DNA of 64,000 nt from Blastococcus sp. (GTDB lineage Bacteria; Actinomycetota; Actinomycetes; Mycobacteriales; Geodermatophilaceae), in contig JAODNN010000097.1 of assembly GCA_025465355.1 (NCBI GenBank), positions 1 through 64,000 of the forward strand, written 5' to 3'. The position numbers and the translations under genes were made by a program. This document shows, piece by piece, positions 28,572 to 36,861 of the stretch. Every line of letters starts with the position of its first letter. Position 1 is the stretch's first letter. Under the pieces are notes generated by a model. That model had not been told where the DNA came from, searched no databases, and saw only the letters and a list, made by a program, of their open reading frames with translations.

Positions 28572-29521
28572 GAGTAGGCCTTCGCTTTGCTGGTCACGGC
28601 GCTGACGTAGTTCTGGGTCTCGCTGTAGGGCGGGATACCGCCGTAGCGGCTGACCGCGCCCGGCCCGGCGTTGTAGGCGGCCAGCGCGAGGTCGGTGGAG
28701 CCGAACTGCGTCTGCAGGCTGCTGAGGTAACGGGCGGCGCCGTCGACGGCCGATGACGGGTCGAACGGGTTGACGCCGAGCCCCTGCGCCGTCGTCGGCA
28801 TGAACTGCATGAGGCCCTCGGCGCCGGCCGAGGAGACCGCGGAGGAGTTGAAGCCGGACTCCTGCGATGCGACCGCCGCGAGGATCGCCGGATCCACTCC
28901 GTAGCGGTTGCCGGCACTGGTGAACAGGTTCGCGTAGGGCACGCCGGCCAGCGTCGAACTCCCGCCGGACGTCGCAGGCGTGGCGGCCTGGGGAAGCATC
29001 CGCCGGATCACCGTCGGGTTGCCGACCGCCTGCTGCTTGACCGACTCCCCGGGCTGGGGCGCGGCGATCATCTGGCCGTTGCCGATGTAGATGCCGACGT
29101 GGTCGACGCCCGGGCGGGACTTGTCGTAGTCGAAGAAGACCAGGTCCCCGGGGCGGGCGTCGGCGAGGGAGGCCACCGCGGTGCCCGAGGTGGCCTGCTG
29201 GGACGACGTGCGGGGCAGGGTGATGCCGAGATCGCCGTAGACCAGCTTGGTGAAGCCGGAGCAGTCCAGGCCCTTGGCGGGGTCGGTGCCGCCCCACAAG
29301 TAGGGGACGCCGATGTACTTCTTCGCGTCGCTGACGACGGCGTTTTCCGACGCGGTCTGCGCCGCCCCGAGCGTGCCGGTCGCGTCGGTACCGGTCAGCC
29401 CGGCAGCGGTGGCCGCCGACGCCCAGTCCGACGTCGTGGAGGCGGCGGCGCTCACGGACGCCGGCTGGAACTGCGCCTGGATCTCCGCGATCCGGGCCTG
29501 CACCTGACTCACTCCGTCCAT
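28568..29521 (-). CDS. Flagellar peptidoglycan hydrolase: NlpC/P60 fused to lytic transglycosylase
   Basis: The 317-residue bifunctional wall enzyme lies between fliJ and fliK. Residues 63-160 form an NlpC/P60 domain (Cys87 in DCSGF, His141 in DHVGIYIG), expected to cut peptide cross-bridges. Residues 195-317 form a goose-lysozyme-type transglycosylase (catalytic Glu221 in SQESGFNSSA, then GLMQFMPTTAQGLG, AAYNAGPGAVSRYGG), expected to cut glycan strands. No signal peptide is seen, so secretion through the flagellar export gate is likely. It probably opens the thick wall for rod growth, the job of FlgJ elsewhere. ATG 29521 overlaps fliJ by 13 bases. Confidence 0.9.
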   Translation of the reverse strand: MDGVSQVQARIAEIQAQFQPASVSAAASTTSDWASAATAAGLTGTDATGTLGAAQTASENAVVSDAKKYIGVPYLWGGTDPAKGLDCSGFTKLVYGDLGITLPRTSSQQATSGTAVASLADARPGDLVFFDYDKSRPGVDHVGIYIGNGQMIAAPQPGESVKQQAVGNPTVIRRMLPQAATPATSGGSSTLAGVPYANLFTSAGNRYGVDPAILAAVASQESGFNSSAVSSAGAEGLMQFMPTTAQGLGVNPFDPSSAVDGAARYLSSLQTQFGSTDLALAAYNAGPGAVSRYGGIPPYSETQNYVSAVTSKAKAYS

Positions 29522-29961
29522 GCGTCGTCCCCTTCCGGCTTCGCCCGGCCGGCCCGGCCGGTGACGAGATCGTCGACCGCACGTTCCTCGGCGGCGGCCT
29601 CGGCGCGGCGCTCGGCCTCGAGGTGGCGCTCGCGCAGGCGTTCGAGCCCCTTGGTGCGCTGCGCGGCCGCGGTCCACTGGGCGCGTACCAGTTCGGCCTG
29701 CTCCGCGGACGCGGTGGCCATCGACCGGGCGGCGGACGCGTCGTCCGCGGCGAGCCGCAGCAGGGTCATGGTGGCGAGGAACGCGCCGGCGGTCTGGGTC
29801 GGCGGCATCACCGAGCCGGCGAGCGCCGTCTCCCGGTCACGGGCCCGGCGGTCGGCGTCGGCCGCCGCGTTCGCGGCCTCGGCGGCGGCGAGCGCGGCGG
29901 TGCGCTCCTGGGTGCGCCGCAGCTCGAGCACCGGCTGCAGCCGGAAGGCGGCGCGCTTCAC
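29509..29961 (-). CDS. fliJ: Flagellar export protein FliJ
   Basis: The 150-residue, Ala/Arg/Glu-rich coiled-coil protein begins FRLQPVLELRRTQE, the typical FliJ start. FliJ is the central stalk of the export ATPase and a chaperone escort. GTG 29961 overlaps the fliI stop by four bases; the longer frame is a shadow of fliI. Sequence conservation is low, so the call rests on the N-terminus, the coiled coil and position. Confidence 0.85.
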   Translation of the reverse strand: MKRAAFRLQPVLELRRTQERTAALAAAEAANAAADADRRARDRETALAGSVMPPTQTAGAFLATMTLLRLAADDASAARSMATASAEQAELVRAQWTAAAQRTKGLERLRERHLEAERRAEAAAEERAVDDLVTGRAGRAKPEGDDAWTE

Positions 29962-31271
29962 GCCGCCCTCGCGATCTGCTGCAACATGGCCCACGACTCG
30001 GCCGCGGGGGTGGACTCGCCGAGCGGCTGCTGCAGGAACGCGTCGATGGCCGGGGCCAGCGCGCGGGCGCGGTCGACCAGCGGGTCGCTGCCGGTCTGGT
30101 AGGCGCCGATCTCGATGAGCTCGCGGACGTCGCGCAGCGCGCCCATCAGCCGGCGCACCTCGCGGGCATCGGCCATCTGCGCAGGGGGGACGACGGCCCC
30201 GGCCACGCGTGAGATGGATTCCAGGACGTCGATCGCCGGGAAGTGCCCGACGGTCGCGAGCTTGCGGGTGAGCACGATGTGGCCGTCGAGGATCGAGCGG
30301 GCGGTGTCGGCGATCGGCTCATTGTGGTCGTCGCCCTCCACGAGCACGGTGTAGAGGCCGGTGATGGATCCGGTGACGCCCGTGCCCGCCTTCTCCAGCA
30401 GCTGCGGCATCATCGCGAAGACGCTCGGCGGGTAGCCCCGGGTGGCCGGCGGCTCGCCCGCGGACAGCCCGACCTCGCGCTGGGCCATCGCGGTGCGGGT
30501 GATCGAGTCCATCAGCAGCAGCACGTCGCGGCCCTGGTCGCGGAACGCCTCGGCGATGCGGGTGGCGACGAACGCGGCCTTGAGTCGCACCAGCGGCGGC
30601 TCGTCGGACGTCGCGACGACGACGACCGTGCGGGCCATCCCCTCGGCGCCGAGGTTCTCCTCGAGGAACTCCCGCACCTCGCGGCCACGCTCGCCGATCA
30701 GCCCGATCACCCGGACGTCGGCGTCGGTGCCGCGGGTGATCTGGGCCAGCAGGCTGGACTTGCCGACGCCGGAGCCGGCGAAGATGCCCAGGCGCTGTCC
30801 TTTGCCGCAGGGCACCAGTGTGTCCAAGGCCCGGACGCCGAAGGTGAGCGGCTCCTCCACGCGGGTGCGGGAGAGGGCGTGCGGTGTCTCGCTGGCGAGG
30901 TCGACGTAGGAGACGCGCGAGCCGAGGGGCCCGCGGCCGTCCACCGGCCGGCCGAGCCCGTCGAGCACCCGGCCGAGAAGATCGTCGCCGACCGGCACCT
31001 GCAGCGGCATGCCGGTGGCCCGCACCGGCGCCCCGGCGTGCACGCCGGACAGGGTGCCCAGCGGCATGCAGGTGAGCCGGTCGCGGCCGACGGCCACCAC
31101 CTCGGCCAGCAGCGGGCGGGTGGTGGGGTCGATCTCCACCAGATCGCCGACGGCGGCCTTGAGGCCGTCGACGGTGAGGGTCAGGCCCATGGCGCCGCTG
31201 ACCGAGCCGGTGACCTGGGGGCGTGCGGCGGCCCGGGCCCGCATGAGCACGGCGGGGGGAAACGTCGTCAC
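29958..31271 (-). CDS. fliI: Flagellum-specific ATP synthase FliI
   Basis: Export ATPase of 437 residues. Walker A GSGVGKS is at residues 166-172, RDVLLLMDSITRTAMAQREVGL is the Walker B and family signature, and ATRGYPPSVFAMMPQLLEKAG follows. It energises unfolding and delivery of substrates to the gate. It overlaps fliH and fliJ by four bases each. Confidence 0.97.
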   Translation of the reverse strand: MTTFPPAVLMRARAAARPQVTGSVSGAMGLTLTVDGLKAAVGDLVEIDPTTRPLLAEVVAVGRDRLTCMPLGTLSGVHAGAPVRATGMPLQVPVGDDLLGRVLDGLGRPVDGRGPLGSRVSYVDLASETPHALSRTRVEEPLTFGVRALDTLVPCGKGQRLGIFAGSGVGKSSLLAQITRGTDADVRVIGLIGERGREVREFLEENLGAEGMARTVVVVATSDEPPLVRLKAAFVATRIAEAFRDQGRDVLLLMDSITRTAMAQREVGLSAGEPPATRGYPPSVFAMMPQLLEKAGTGVTGSITGLYTVLVEGDDHNEPIADTARSILDGHIVLTRKLATVGHFPAIDVLESISRVAGAVVPPAQMADAREVRRLMGALRDVRELIEIGAYQTGSDPLVDRARALAPAIDAFLQQPLGESTPAAESWAMLQQIARAA

Positions 31272-32011
31272 GAGGTCAGGACCGCCTGGACGCGCTCGAG
31301 AGCGGTCCGCAGCTGGGCGTCGATCCGCAGCGGGCCGGTCTCGGCGATGGCCCCGGTCCGCTCGACCGAGGGGTCGGCGACGACGCGCACCGTGTCGGGC
31401 AGCTCGGCCAGCGACTCGTCCGGGATCTCACCGAGGTCGTCGGGGTGCAGCCGGACGACGACGGGGGAGTCCGCCGGTGCGAGGGTCAGTGCCCGCCGCA
31501 CCGCGTCGAGGACGGGGGAGTCGGCCAGCGCGAGTTCCCGGCCGAGGAGGTCCTCGACGAGCGTGAGCACCGTGCCGATGATCGATTCCCGGATGTCGTC
31601 GGCGACCGGCTGCGTGGCCTCGTCCAGCCGGGTGACCGCTGCGCCGAGGGCAGCAGTGGCCGACACCAGCCGGCGCTCCCATCGGGCCTGCACCTCCGCC
31701 AGCCGCTCGGCGGCGGCCCGCTCAGTCTCGGCGACGACGCCGGCCGCGGCGGTCAGCCCTTCGGCGTGGCCGGCCGCGTAGCCCTCGGCGTGCGCCTGGG
31801 CGCGCAGGCGCTCCAGCTCTTCGGCGTAGACGTCGCCGAGCCGGAAGGAGGTGCCGCCGCCGGTGGCCACGGGTATGTCGGCCGCCCGCCGGATCGTCGA
31901 GCGCCGGTCCTCCGCGGAAGGCTGGGGCGGGATCGGCGGTGCCGACTCGGTGCGGAGGGCCTGCTGCGCGGTGTACCCGCGCAGCAGGACGCCCTCACGA
32001 GACGAACTCAT
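31268..32011 (-). CDS. fliH: Flagellar assembly protein FliH
   Basis: The 247-residue regulator of FliI. A Pro-rich N-terminus precedes a helical stalk with small-residue spacing (AQAHAEGYAAGHAEGLTAAA) and a V-ATPase-E-like C-terminal domain (VVVRLHPDDLGEIPDES). It overlaps fliG by 17 bases and fliI by four. Low primary conservation, but order and helix pattern fit well. Confidence 0.9.
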   Translation of the reverse strand: MSSSREGVLLRGYTAQQALRTESAPPIPPQPSAEDRRSTIRRAADIPVATGGGTSFRLGDVYAEELERLRAQAHAEGYAAGHAEGLTAAAGVVAETERAAAERLAEVQARWERRLVSATAALGAAVTRLDEATQPVADDIRESIIGTVLTLVEDLLGRELALADSPVLDAVRRALTLAPADSPVVVRLHPDDLGEIPDESLAELPDTVRVVADPSVERTGAIAETGPLRIDAQLRTALERVQAVLTS

Positions 32012-33083
32012 CGTCCTGTCCGCGGGTCAGGGTGAGGGCACCCTGCTCCTCGAGGGTGCGGATGATGCCGACGATCTTGGCCTGGGCCTCCTCGACGGTG
32101 CGGGTGCGCACCGGGCCGAGCAGCTCGATCTCCTCGTTGAGGGTCTCGGCCGCGCGCTCGGAGAGGTTGCGGACCACCTTGTCGCGGACGTCGGGCCGCA
32201 CACCCTTGAGCGCCGTGGCCAGGTCGTTGGCCTCGACCTCGCGCAGCACCTGCTGCAGGGACCGGTCGTCGATGGTGACGATGTCCTCGAAGACGAACAT
32301 CTGCGAGCGGACCTGCTCGGCGAGCTCGGGGTCGGTGTTGTCCAGCCACTCGAGGATGGAGCGCTCCGTGGGCCGCGGCGAGCGGTTGATGATCTCGACG
32401 AGGGTCTCGACGCCGCCGACCGTGGTCATGTCCTGGTGCGCCAGCAGCGACCCCATCCGGCGGCCGAGCTCCTCCTCGACCAGGCGGACCATCTCCGGGG
32501 AGGTGCGGTCCATCATGGCGATCCGGTGCGCGACCTCGGCCTGCTGTTCCGGGACGAACCCGGAGAGCACCTCGGCGGACTGCGCGGCCGTCAGGTGCGC
32601 CAGCACCAGCGCGATGATCTGCGGGTGCTCGTCCTTGAGGAAGGTCACCAGCTGGCGGACGTCGGCATTGCGCAGGGAGGCGAACGGCACCTCGGTATAG
32701 ACGACGTTGAGCCGCGACAGGATGTCCCCGGCCTTGTCCTCGCCCAGGCCGGCGGCCAGGATCTCGCGGGCGAACTCGACTCCACCGCGGCCGATGAAGT
32801 GCTGCGCGGTCATGAGGCTGTGGAACTCGGTCATGACGTGGTCGACGTCTTCGACCTCGACCGAGCCCAGGCGCATCAGTTCCCGGGTCAGCGCCTCGAC
32901 CTCACGCGGACGGAGCTTGCTCAGCAGGACCCCGGCCTCCTCCTTGCTCATCTGAGCGAGGAAGACGGCGGCCTTGCGCAGCCCGGGGAGCTCTGGGCGC
33001 GGGGGAGCGGGCGGCGCGATGGCGGCCGGGACGCCGCCCGGCGAGACCAGCCCGACAAGCTGCTCGACACTGGCGATGCTCAT
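31995..33083 (-). CDS. fliG: Flagellar motor switch protein FliG
   Basis: Rotor protein of 362 residues joining the MS ring to the C ring and stator. The three FliG domains are present, with LKDEHPQIIALVLAHLTAAQSAEVLSGF in the middle and the torque helix region FVFEDIVTIDDRSLQQVLRE in the C-terminal domain. It overlaps fliF by four bases. Confidence 0.97.
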   Translation of the reverse strand: MSIASVEQLVGLVSPGGVPAAIAPPAPPRPELPGLRKAAVFLAQMSKEEAGVLLSKLRPREVEALTRELMRLGSVEVEDVDHVMTEFHSLMTAQHFIGRGGVEFAREILAAGLGEDKAGDILSRLNVVYTEVPFASLRNADVRQLVTFLKDEHPQIIALVLAHLTAAQSAEVLSGFVPEQQAEVAHRIAMMDRTSPEMVRLVEEELGRRMGSLLAHQDMTTVGGVETLVEIINRSPRPTERSILEWLDNTDPELAEQVRSQMFVFEDIVTIDDRSLQQVLREVEANDLATALKGVRPDVRDKVVRNLSERAAETLNEEIELLGPVRTRTVEEAQAKIVGIIRTLEEQGALTLTRGQDDEFVS

Positions 33084-34666
33084 GCCTTGCTCTCACTCAG
33101 CCAGCCACGGAGCATGGCGGCGACCTCGTCGGGCTTCTCGCTGACCATGGCGGAGATGTCCCCTCTCACCTTCTGGCGCTCGGCGGCCTCGAGCTCCAGG
33201 GCACGGGTGTCGAGGCTCGCCTCCTCGCGGGTGCTGGAGACGCGGAGTCGCTCGAGCTCGGCGAGCATGTCGTCGGAGAGCTCGAGGGGCTCGTACTCCT
33301 CCTCGAACTCCTCCCGGCGGCGGTTGCGCAGCCAGACCAGGAGGATCACCAGGGCGATGCCGCCGGCGATGCCCCCGGTGCGGATCATCGACCACATCTG
33401 CGCGTTGCTGGCGGCCGCCTTGGCGGCGGCGAGGTCCGCGGCGGCCTGCTTGGCGGCGGTGTTGTCGAACGGCATCGAGGCCACCGTGATCGCGTCGCCA
33501 CGCACCGGGTCGATGCCGACGGCGTTGGTGACCAGGCTCTGGATCTGCGACTGGTTCAGCTTCCCGGCCACCGCCGAGTCCATGACCACCGACACCGTCA
33601 GCCGCTTGAGATCACCGGGCGGAGCGATGGTGTTGGTCGTGGTCTTGTCCACCGCGTTGTTGTCGGTCGCCGACGTCTTCGTGTAGTTGGAGTTCCCGCT
33701 GCTGCCGGAGGCGTTCGGCATGTTCTCCGGGCCCAGGACGCCGCCAACCGGTGTGCCGCTGCCGGTGTACTTCTCCGTCGTCCCGCTGGAGGACAGGGGG
33801 GGCGTGCCCTTGTTGTAGGTGTAGTGGTCCGAGGTGGACGTCTTCTGCGAGAGGTCGACGTCGGCGCGGACGGACACCTTGGAGTGCCCCGGTCCGAGGA
33901 CGGTGTCGAGCATCTGCTGGGCGTTGGCGCCCAGGCGGTTCTGGTAGTCGGTCTCCACCTGCGAGCGGGCGTCACCGGCCGCCGGGGTGATGCCCGTGCC
34001 GGCCGACGACAGCACCTGGCCGTTGGAGTCGGCCACGGTGACCTGCGAGGGGTCCATGCCCTGGATGCTCGAGGAGACCAGGTTGGTGACCGCCTGGATC
34101 TGCTCGCCGGTGAGCTGGGTGCCCGCCGCCAGGTCGAGCAGCACCGACGCCGTCGGCTTGGCCTGCTCGGTGACGAACACCTGGTCCTTCGGGATCGCCA
34201 CGTGCACCACGGCGGTGTTGACGCCTTGCAGCGCCTCGAGGGTCTTGTCCAGCTCGCCTTCGATGGCCCGCTGGTAGGTGACCTGCTGCTGGAACTCGCT
34301 GGTCGTGATGCCCTGCTGGTCCAGCAGCGCGTACCCGGTGTCCTGGCCAGCGGGCAGGCCCTTGCCGCTCATGGTGAGGCGCAGGCCGTAGACCTTGTCC
34401 TTCGCCACCATGATCGTCTGGCCGCCGTCGGTCAGGGTGTACGGGACGCTCTCGGCGTTCAGCTCGTCGACGATCGCCGAGGCGTCCTTCGACGCCAGGT
34501 TCGAGAACAGCGGCGCCTGTGCAGGCGTGGTGATCCAGCTGTAGAAGTAGAACCCGCCGAGAAGCAGCCCGGCGAGCAGCAGGCCGATGACGACCTTCTG
34601 GCCCAGGCTGATCGTGGAGAGGGTGGCGCGGGCGCGCTCCACCATCCCGGCGAGGTTCTGCTTCAT
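33080..34666 (-). CDS. fliF: Flagellar MS-ring protein FliF
   Basis: The 528-residue membrane ring protein. The first membrane helix (VVIGLLLAGLLLGGFYFYS) is near residues 25-45, followed by ring-building domains (DQQGITTSEFQQQVTYQRAIEGEL, AIPKDQVFVTEQAKPTASV). The second helix (GGIAGGIALVILLVWLRN) precedes a cytoplasmic FliG-binding tail. The start overlaps the fliE stop by one base. Confidence 0.97.
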   Translation of the reverse strand: MKQNLAGMVERARATLSTISLGQKVVIGLLLAGLLLGGFYFYSWITTPAQAPLFSNLASKDASAIVDELNAESVPYTLTDGGQTIMVAKDKVYGLRLTMSGKGLPAGQDTGYALLDQQGITTSEFQQQVTYQRAIEGELDKTLEALQGVNTAVVHVAIPKDQVFVTEQAKPTASVLLDLAAGTQLTGEQIQAVTNLVSSSIQGMDPSQVTVADSNGQVLSSAGTGITPAAGDARSQVETDYQNRLGANAQQMLDTVLGPGHSKVSVRADVDLSQKTSTSDHYTYNKGTPPLSSSGTTEKYTGSGTPVGGVLGPENMPNASGSSGNSNYTKTSATDNNAVDKTTTNTIAPPGDLKRLTVSVVMDSAVAGKLNQSQIQSLVTNAVGIDPVRGDAITVASMPFDNTAAKQAAADLAAAKAAASNAQMWSMIRTGGIAGGIALVILLVWLRNRRREEFEEEYEPLELSDDMLAELERLRVSSTREEASLDTRALELEAAERQKVRGDISAMVSEKPDEVAAMLRGWLSESKA

Positions 34667-34992
34667 CAGACGGGCATCCCCATGATCTGGTTGAACGCGT
34701 CAACAGCCTTGTTCTTGATGGCCACGGTCATCTGGGTCGCCAGCGATGCCTCGTTGCTGGCGATCATGTAGTCGTGGACGTCCTTCAGGTCGCCGGTGGC
34801 GGCCTGGAGGGCGAGGTTGTCGGCGTTGGACTGCGTCGTCTGGAGGTTGTCCAGCGAGGACGCCAGCACCGACGCGAAGTCGGTGCCGCCGCTGCCCTGG
34901 GCCGGCGTGGTGGTCGTCGTGCCGACGCTCATGTCCGTGCCGACGCCGCTGGTCGGGAAGGAGGACATGATGGCGCTGATCGGGGAGGTCAT
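34666..34992 (-). CDS. fliE: Flagellar hook-basal body protein FliE
   Basis: The 108-residue adaptor between MS ring and rod. The C-terminal half is the conserved part: FASVLASSLDNLQTTQSNAD, then DVHDYMIASNEASLATQMTV and VDAFNQIMGMPV. Two bases separate it from flgC. Confidence 0.95.
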   Translation of the reverse strand: MTSPISAIMSSFPTSGVGTDMSVGTTTTTPAQGSGGTDFASVLASSLDNLQTTQSNADNLALQAATGDLKDVHDYMIASNEASLATQMTVAIKNKAVDAFNQIMGMPV

Positions 34993-34994
34993 GG

Positions 34995-35399
34995 TCAGCC
35001 CTTCCCGAGCTGCAGGGCAGCCTGGTAGGTCTTGGTGGCCCGGTCGATGACGGAGAGGTTGGCCTGGTAGCCGCGCTGCGCCATGATCAACTGCGCCATC
35101 TGGTCACCGAGGTCGATGTCCGGGTAGCGCACGTAGCCGTTCTTGTCCGCGAGCGGGTTCTTGGGCTCGTAGACGACGCGGCCCTGGCCGCTGCCGAACT
35201 GCGCGGTGGCGACGCGGACGCCGCCCTCCCCGGAGCCGTAGTCGACGGCCTGTGCCTCGATGTACCGCTCCTTGAAGGCGCTCTGGTTCGTCGAGGTCGC
35301 CGTGTTGATGTTGGCGATGTTGTCGGAGACGGCGTCGAGCCACTTGCGGTGCGCGAGCAGCCCGGACGCGGAGATCCCGAGAGTGTCGAAGACGCCCAT
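34995..35399 (-). CDS. flgC: Flagellar basal-body rod protein FlgC
   Basis: The 134-residue proximal rod protein. The N-terminal signature SASGLLAHRKWLDAVSDNIA continues with NINTATSTNQSAF. YPDIDLGDQMAQLIMAQRGY is the conserved C-terminal helix. The start overlaps the flgB stop by one base. Confidence 0.96.
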   Translation of the reverse strand: MGVFDTLGISASGLLAHRKWLDAVSDNIANINTATSTNQSAFKERYIEAQAVDYGSGEGGVRVATAQFGSGQGRVVYEPKNPLADKNGYVRYPDIDLGDQMAQLIMAQRGYQANLSVIDRATKTYQAALQLGKG

Positions 35400-35752
35400 C
35401 AGGTGCTCTGCAGGGACGTGCGCAGGAGGCTGTACTTGCCGTCGAGCGCGTTGAGGGCGAGCTGATACCGCAAGCCGGTCTCGGTGGAGATGACCGTCTC
35501 GTCGTCCAGGTTGACGTTGTTGCCGTTGGTGTTCGTCGGCTCCAGCGACCGGGCGATCGCCCCAGGCGACACCGAGGGTGTCTCGCCGTTGCTGAGCGAG
35601 TCGCGCAGGGCGGACTCGAAGTCGGTCCGGCCGGCCAGGAAGCCGGGCGTGTTGATGTTGGCGATGTTGTCCGCCGTCACGCGGGACCGCTCGGCCAGGC
35701 CGCTCAGTGCTGCGTGCAGGGCCGTGGTCGTGACGTCACCGACGCCGATCAC
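35399..35752 (-). CDS. flgB: Flagellar basal-body rod protein FlgB
   Basis: The 117-residue proximal rod protein. ALHAALSGLAERSRVTADNI followed by ANINTPGFLAGRTDFESAL is the FlgB signature. GTG 35752 was chosen because it begins just before this motif; the frame extends upstream to 35890 but crosses the leader hairpin and would add an unconserved basic segment. First gene of the large basal-body operon. Confidence 0.92.
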   Translation of the reverse strand: MIGVGDVTTTALHAALSGLAERSRVTADNIANINTPGFLAGRTDFESALRDSLSNGETPSVSPGAIARSLEPTNTNGNNVNLDDETVISTETGLRYQLALNALDGKYSLLRTSLQST

Positions 35753-35812
35753 GGGGCGAACCGCCGAACAGGTGTGCAGAAGGACACGATCGACCTCCGG
35801 ATACGCGGGAAA

Positions 35813-35834
35813 GCACTCGTGTGGAAACGAGTGC
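35813..35834 (-). promoter_or_regulatory. Hairpin in the flgB operon leader
   Basis: GCACTCGT (35813-35820) and ACGAGTGC (35827-35834) form a perfect 8-bp stem around six bases, about 60 bases before flgB and 50 after the predicted promoter. It could be a leader stability or control element. Confidence 0.5.
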
Positions 35835-35880
35835 GTGGTCCGCCGATCCGTGGCGAAGCTCTGCTGTCCGTGCTCTTGTC

Positions 35881-35908
35881 TCATCGGCACCCTGAGGCGC
35901 CCGGTTGA
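35881..35908 (-). promoter_or_regulatory. Putative FliA (sigma-28) promoter of the flgB operon
   Basis: On the minus strand TCAA (35905-35908), a 16-base spacer and GCCGATGA (35881-35888) resemble the sigma-28/WhiG consensus TAAA-N15/16-GCCGATAA. The predicted leader is about 120 bases long. The same -35, spacing and -10 recur before flbD. Confidence 0.72.
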
Positions 35909-36025
35909 CCTTGTGTCCCCCGTACGTGCGGCGGGTGAGGTCAGGAGGTGCTGCTGTGCATCGTTGTCAACGCGTGTGACTCGCGTGACCGGCGCTGCGT
36001 GCCGAGATGCTGGGAGTGCCGGCTT

Positions 36026-36391
36026 TCAGAGGGCCCGGTCGATGAAGGAGGCCACCGGCCGGCTCGGAGCGTGCGACATGCGGGCGGCGACGTCGCGCTG
36101 GCGCTGTGACTGGGTGATCCGCTCGACCAGGCGCTCGGCGACGGCGAGCTGGTGCTGCAGCAGGCGGGCGGCGCGCTCGCGCAGCTCGAGGGGGATGGGA
36201 GAGAGTATCGATGGCGGGATCCAGTCGGTTGCCCGGCGGCCCCAGGCGGCGATTTCCTCGGCTCGGGCGTGGGCGAGCACGTGCTCGGCCTCGAGGACCT
36301 GGATCTCGAGCTCGTCGAGCACCTCGGGCCACTCGCGGGCGGCCTCCTCGCCGTCCGCGGCCCAGTGCTCGGCAGAGCCCTCGGTGTTCAT
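36026..36391 (-). CDS. Hypothetical flagellar protein after fliS (possible FliT-like chaperone)
   Basis: The 121-residue helical protein is the last gene of the fliC-fliD-fliS run, its ATG overlapping the fliS stop by four bases. It is rich in Glu, Ala and Arg with heptad-like helices (VLDELEIQVLEAEHVLAHAR, LLQHQLAVAERLVERITQSQ). No family was recognised. Position and helical content would suit a FliT-type chaperone or a FliD/FliS partner, but this is inference. Confidence 0.7.
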   Translation of the reverse strand: MNTEGSAEHWAADGEEAAREWPEVLDELEIQVLEAEHVLAHARAEEIAAWGRRATDWIPPSILSPIPLELRERAARLLQHQLAVAERLVERITQSQRQRDVAARMSHAPSRPVASFIDRAL

Positions 36392-36774
36392 GACCCGCTC
36401 GCCGCCAGTGACGCAGCCGCCTCGCGCCACGCGTCGCGCAGCGGCTCGACGACCTGGCGGCAGTCCCGGACACGCCGGACATCACCCTTGATGTTGGCCT
36501 TCATCAGCTCACCGAGCATCCAGCTGTAGAGCGCGGCGAGGCGTGGGCCACCCTCCCAGACGTCTACCTGCAGGCTGGCCCGCAGCTCGAGCACGATCTC
36601 CTGCGCGTGCAGCAACTGCGCGTGCGCGACGTCGCGGTCGCCGGCCACCAGGGCCTCCTCCGCCCGCTGCAGGTCGAGCGCCAACCGGTCGTAGAGCATC
36701 ACCAGGAGCTGCTGGGGGGAGGCGGTCGCGACCGTGTCGCCCATGTACCGGGCGCGGAGTGAGGCGGTGCTCAT
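36388..36774 (-). CDS. fliS: Flagellin export chaperone FliS
   Basis: The 128-residue four-helix chaperone that caps the flagellin C-terminus before export. It matches FliS by RARYMGDTVATASPQQLLVMLYDRLALDLQ near the start and YSWMLGELMKANIKGD later. ATG 36774 is preceded by a GGAG-like site. It lies 87 bases downstream of fliD. Confidence 0.94.
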   Translation of the reverse strand: MSTASLRARYMGDTVATASPQQLLVMLYDRLALDLQRAEEALVAGDRDVAHAQLLHAQEIVLELRASLQVDVWEGGPRLAALYSWMLGELMKANIKGDVRRVRDCRQVVEPLRDAWREAAASLAASGS

Positions 36775-36861
36775 CGGGGAAGCTCTCCTGGGGGGAGGGG
36801 GTGGGACGAGGAGTACTTGGCCGGCCGGAGCCGGGGGACTACGACCGGCGGGCGCCGGCAA

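Noticed and set aside
28572-29582. N-terminal extension of fliK
   Set aside because: It is a frame-shifted shadow of the peptidoglycan hydrolase gene, and an ATG with coupled overlap exists at 28571.
35966-35989. Inverted repeat after the 36026 gene as a terminator
   Set aside because: The stem has a bulge and only eight pairs; too weak to list as a feature.
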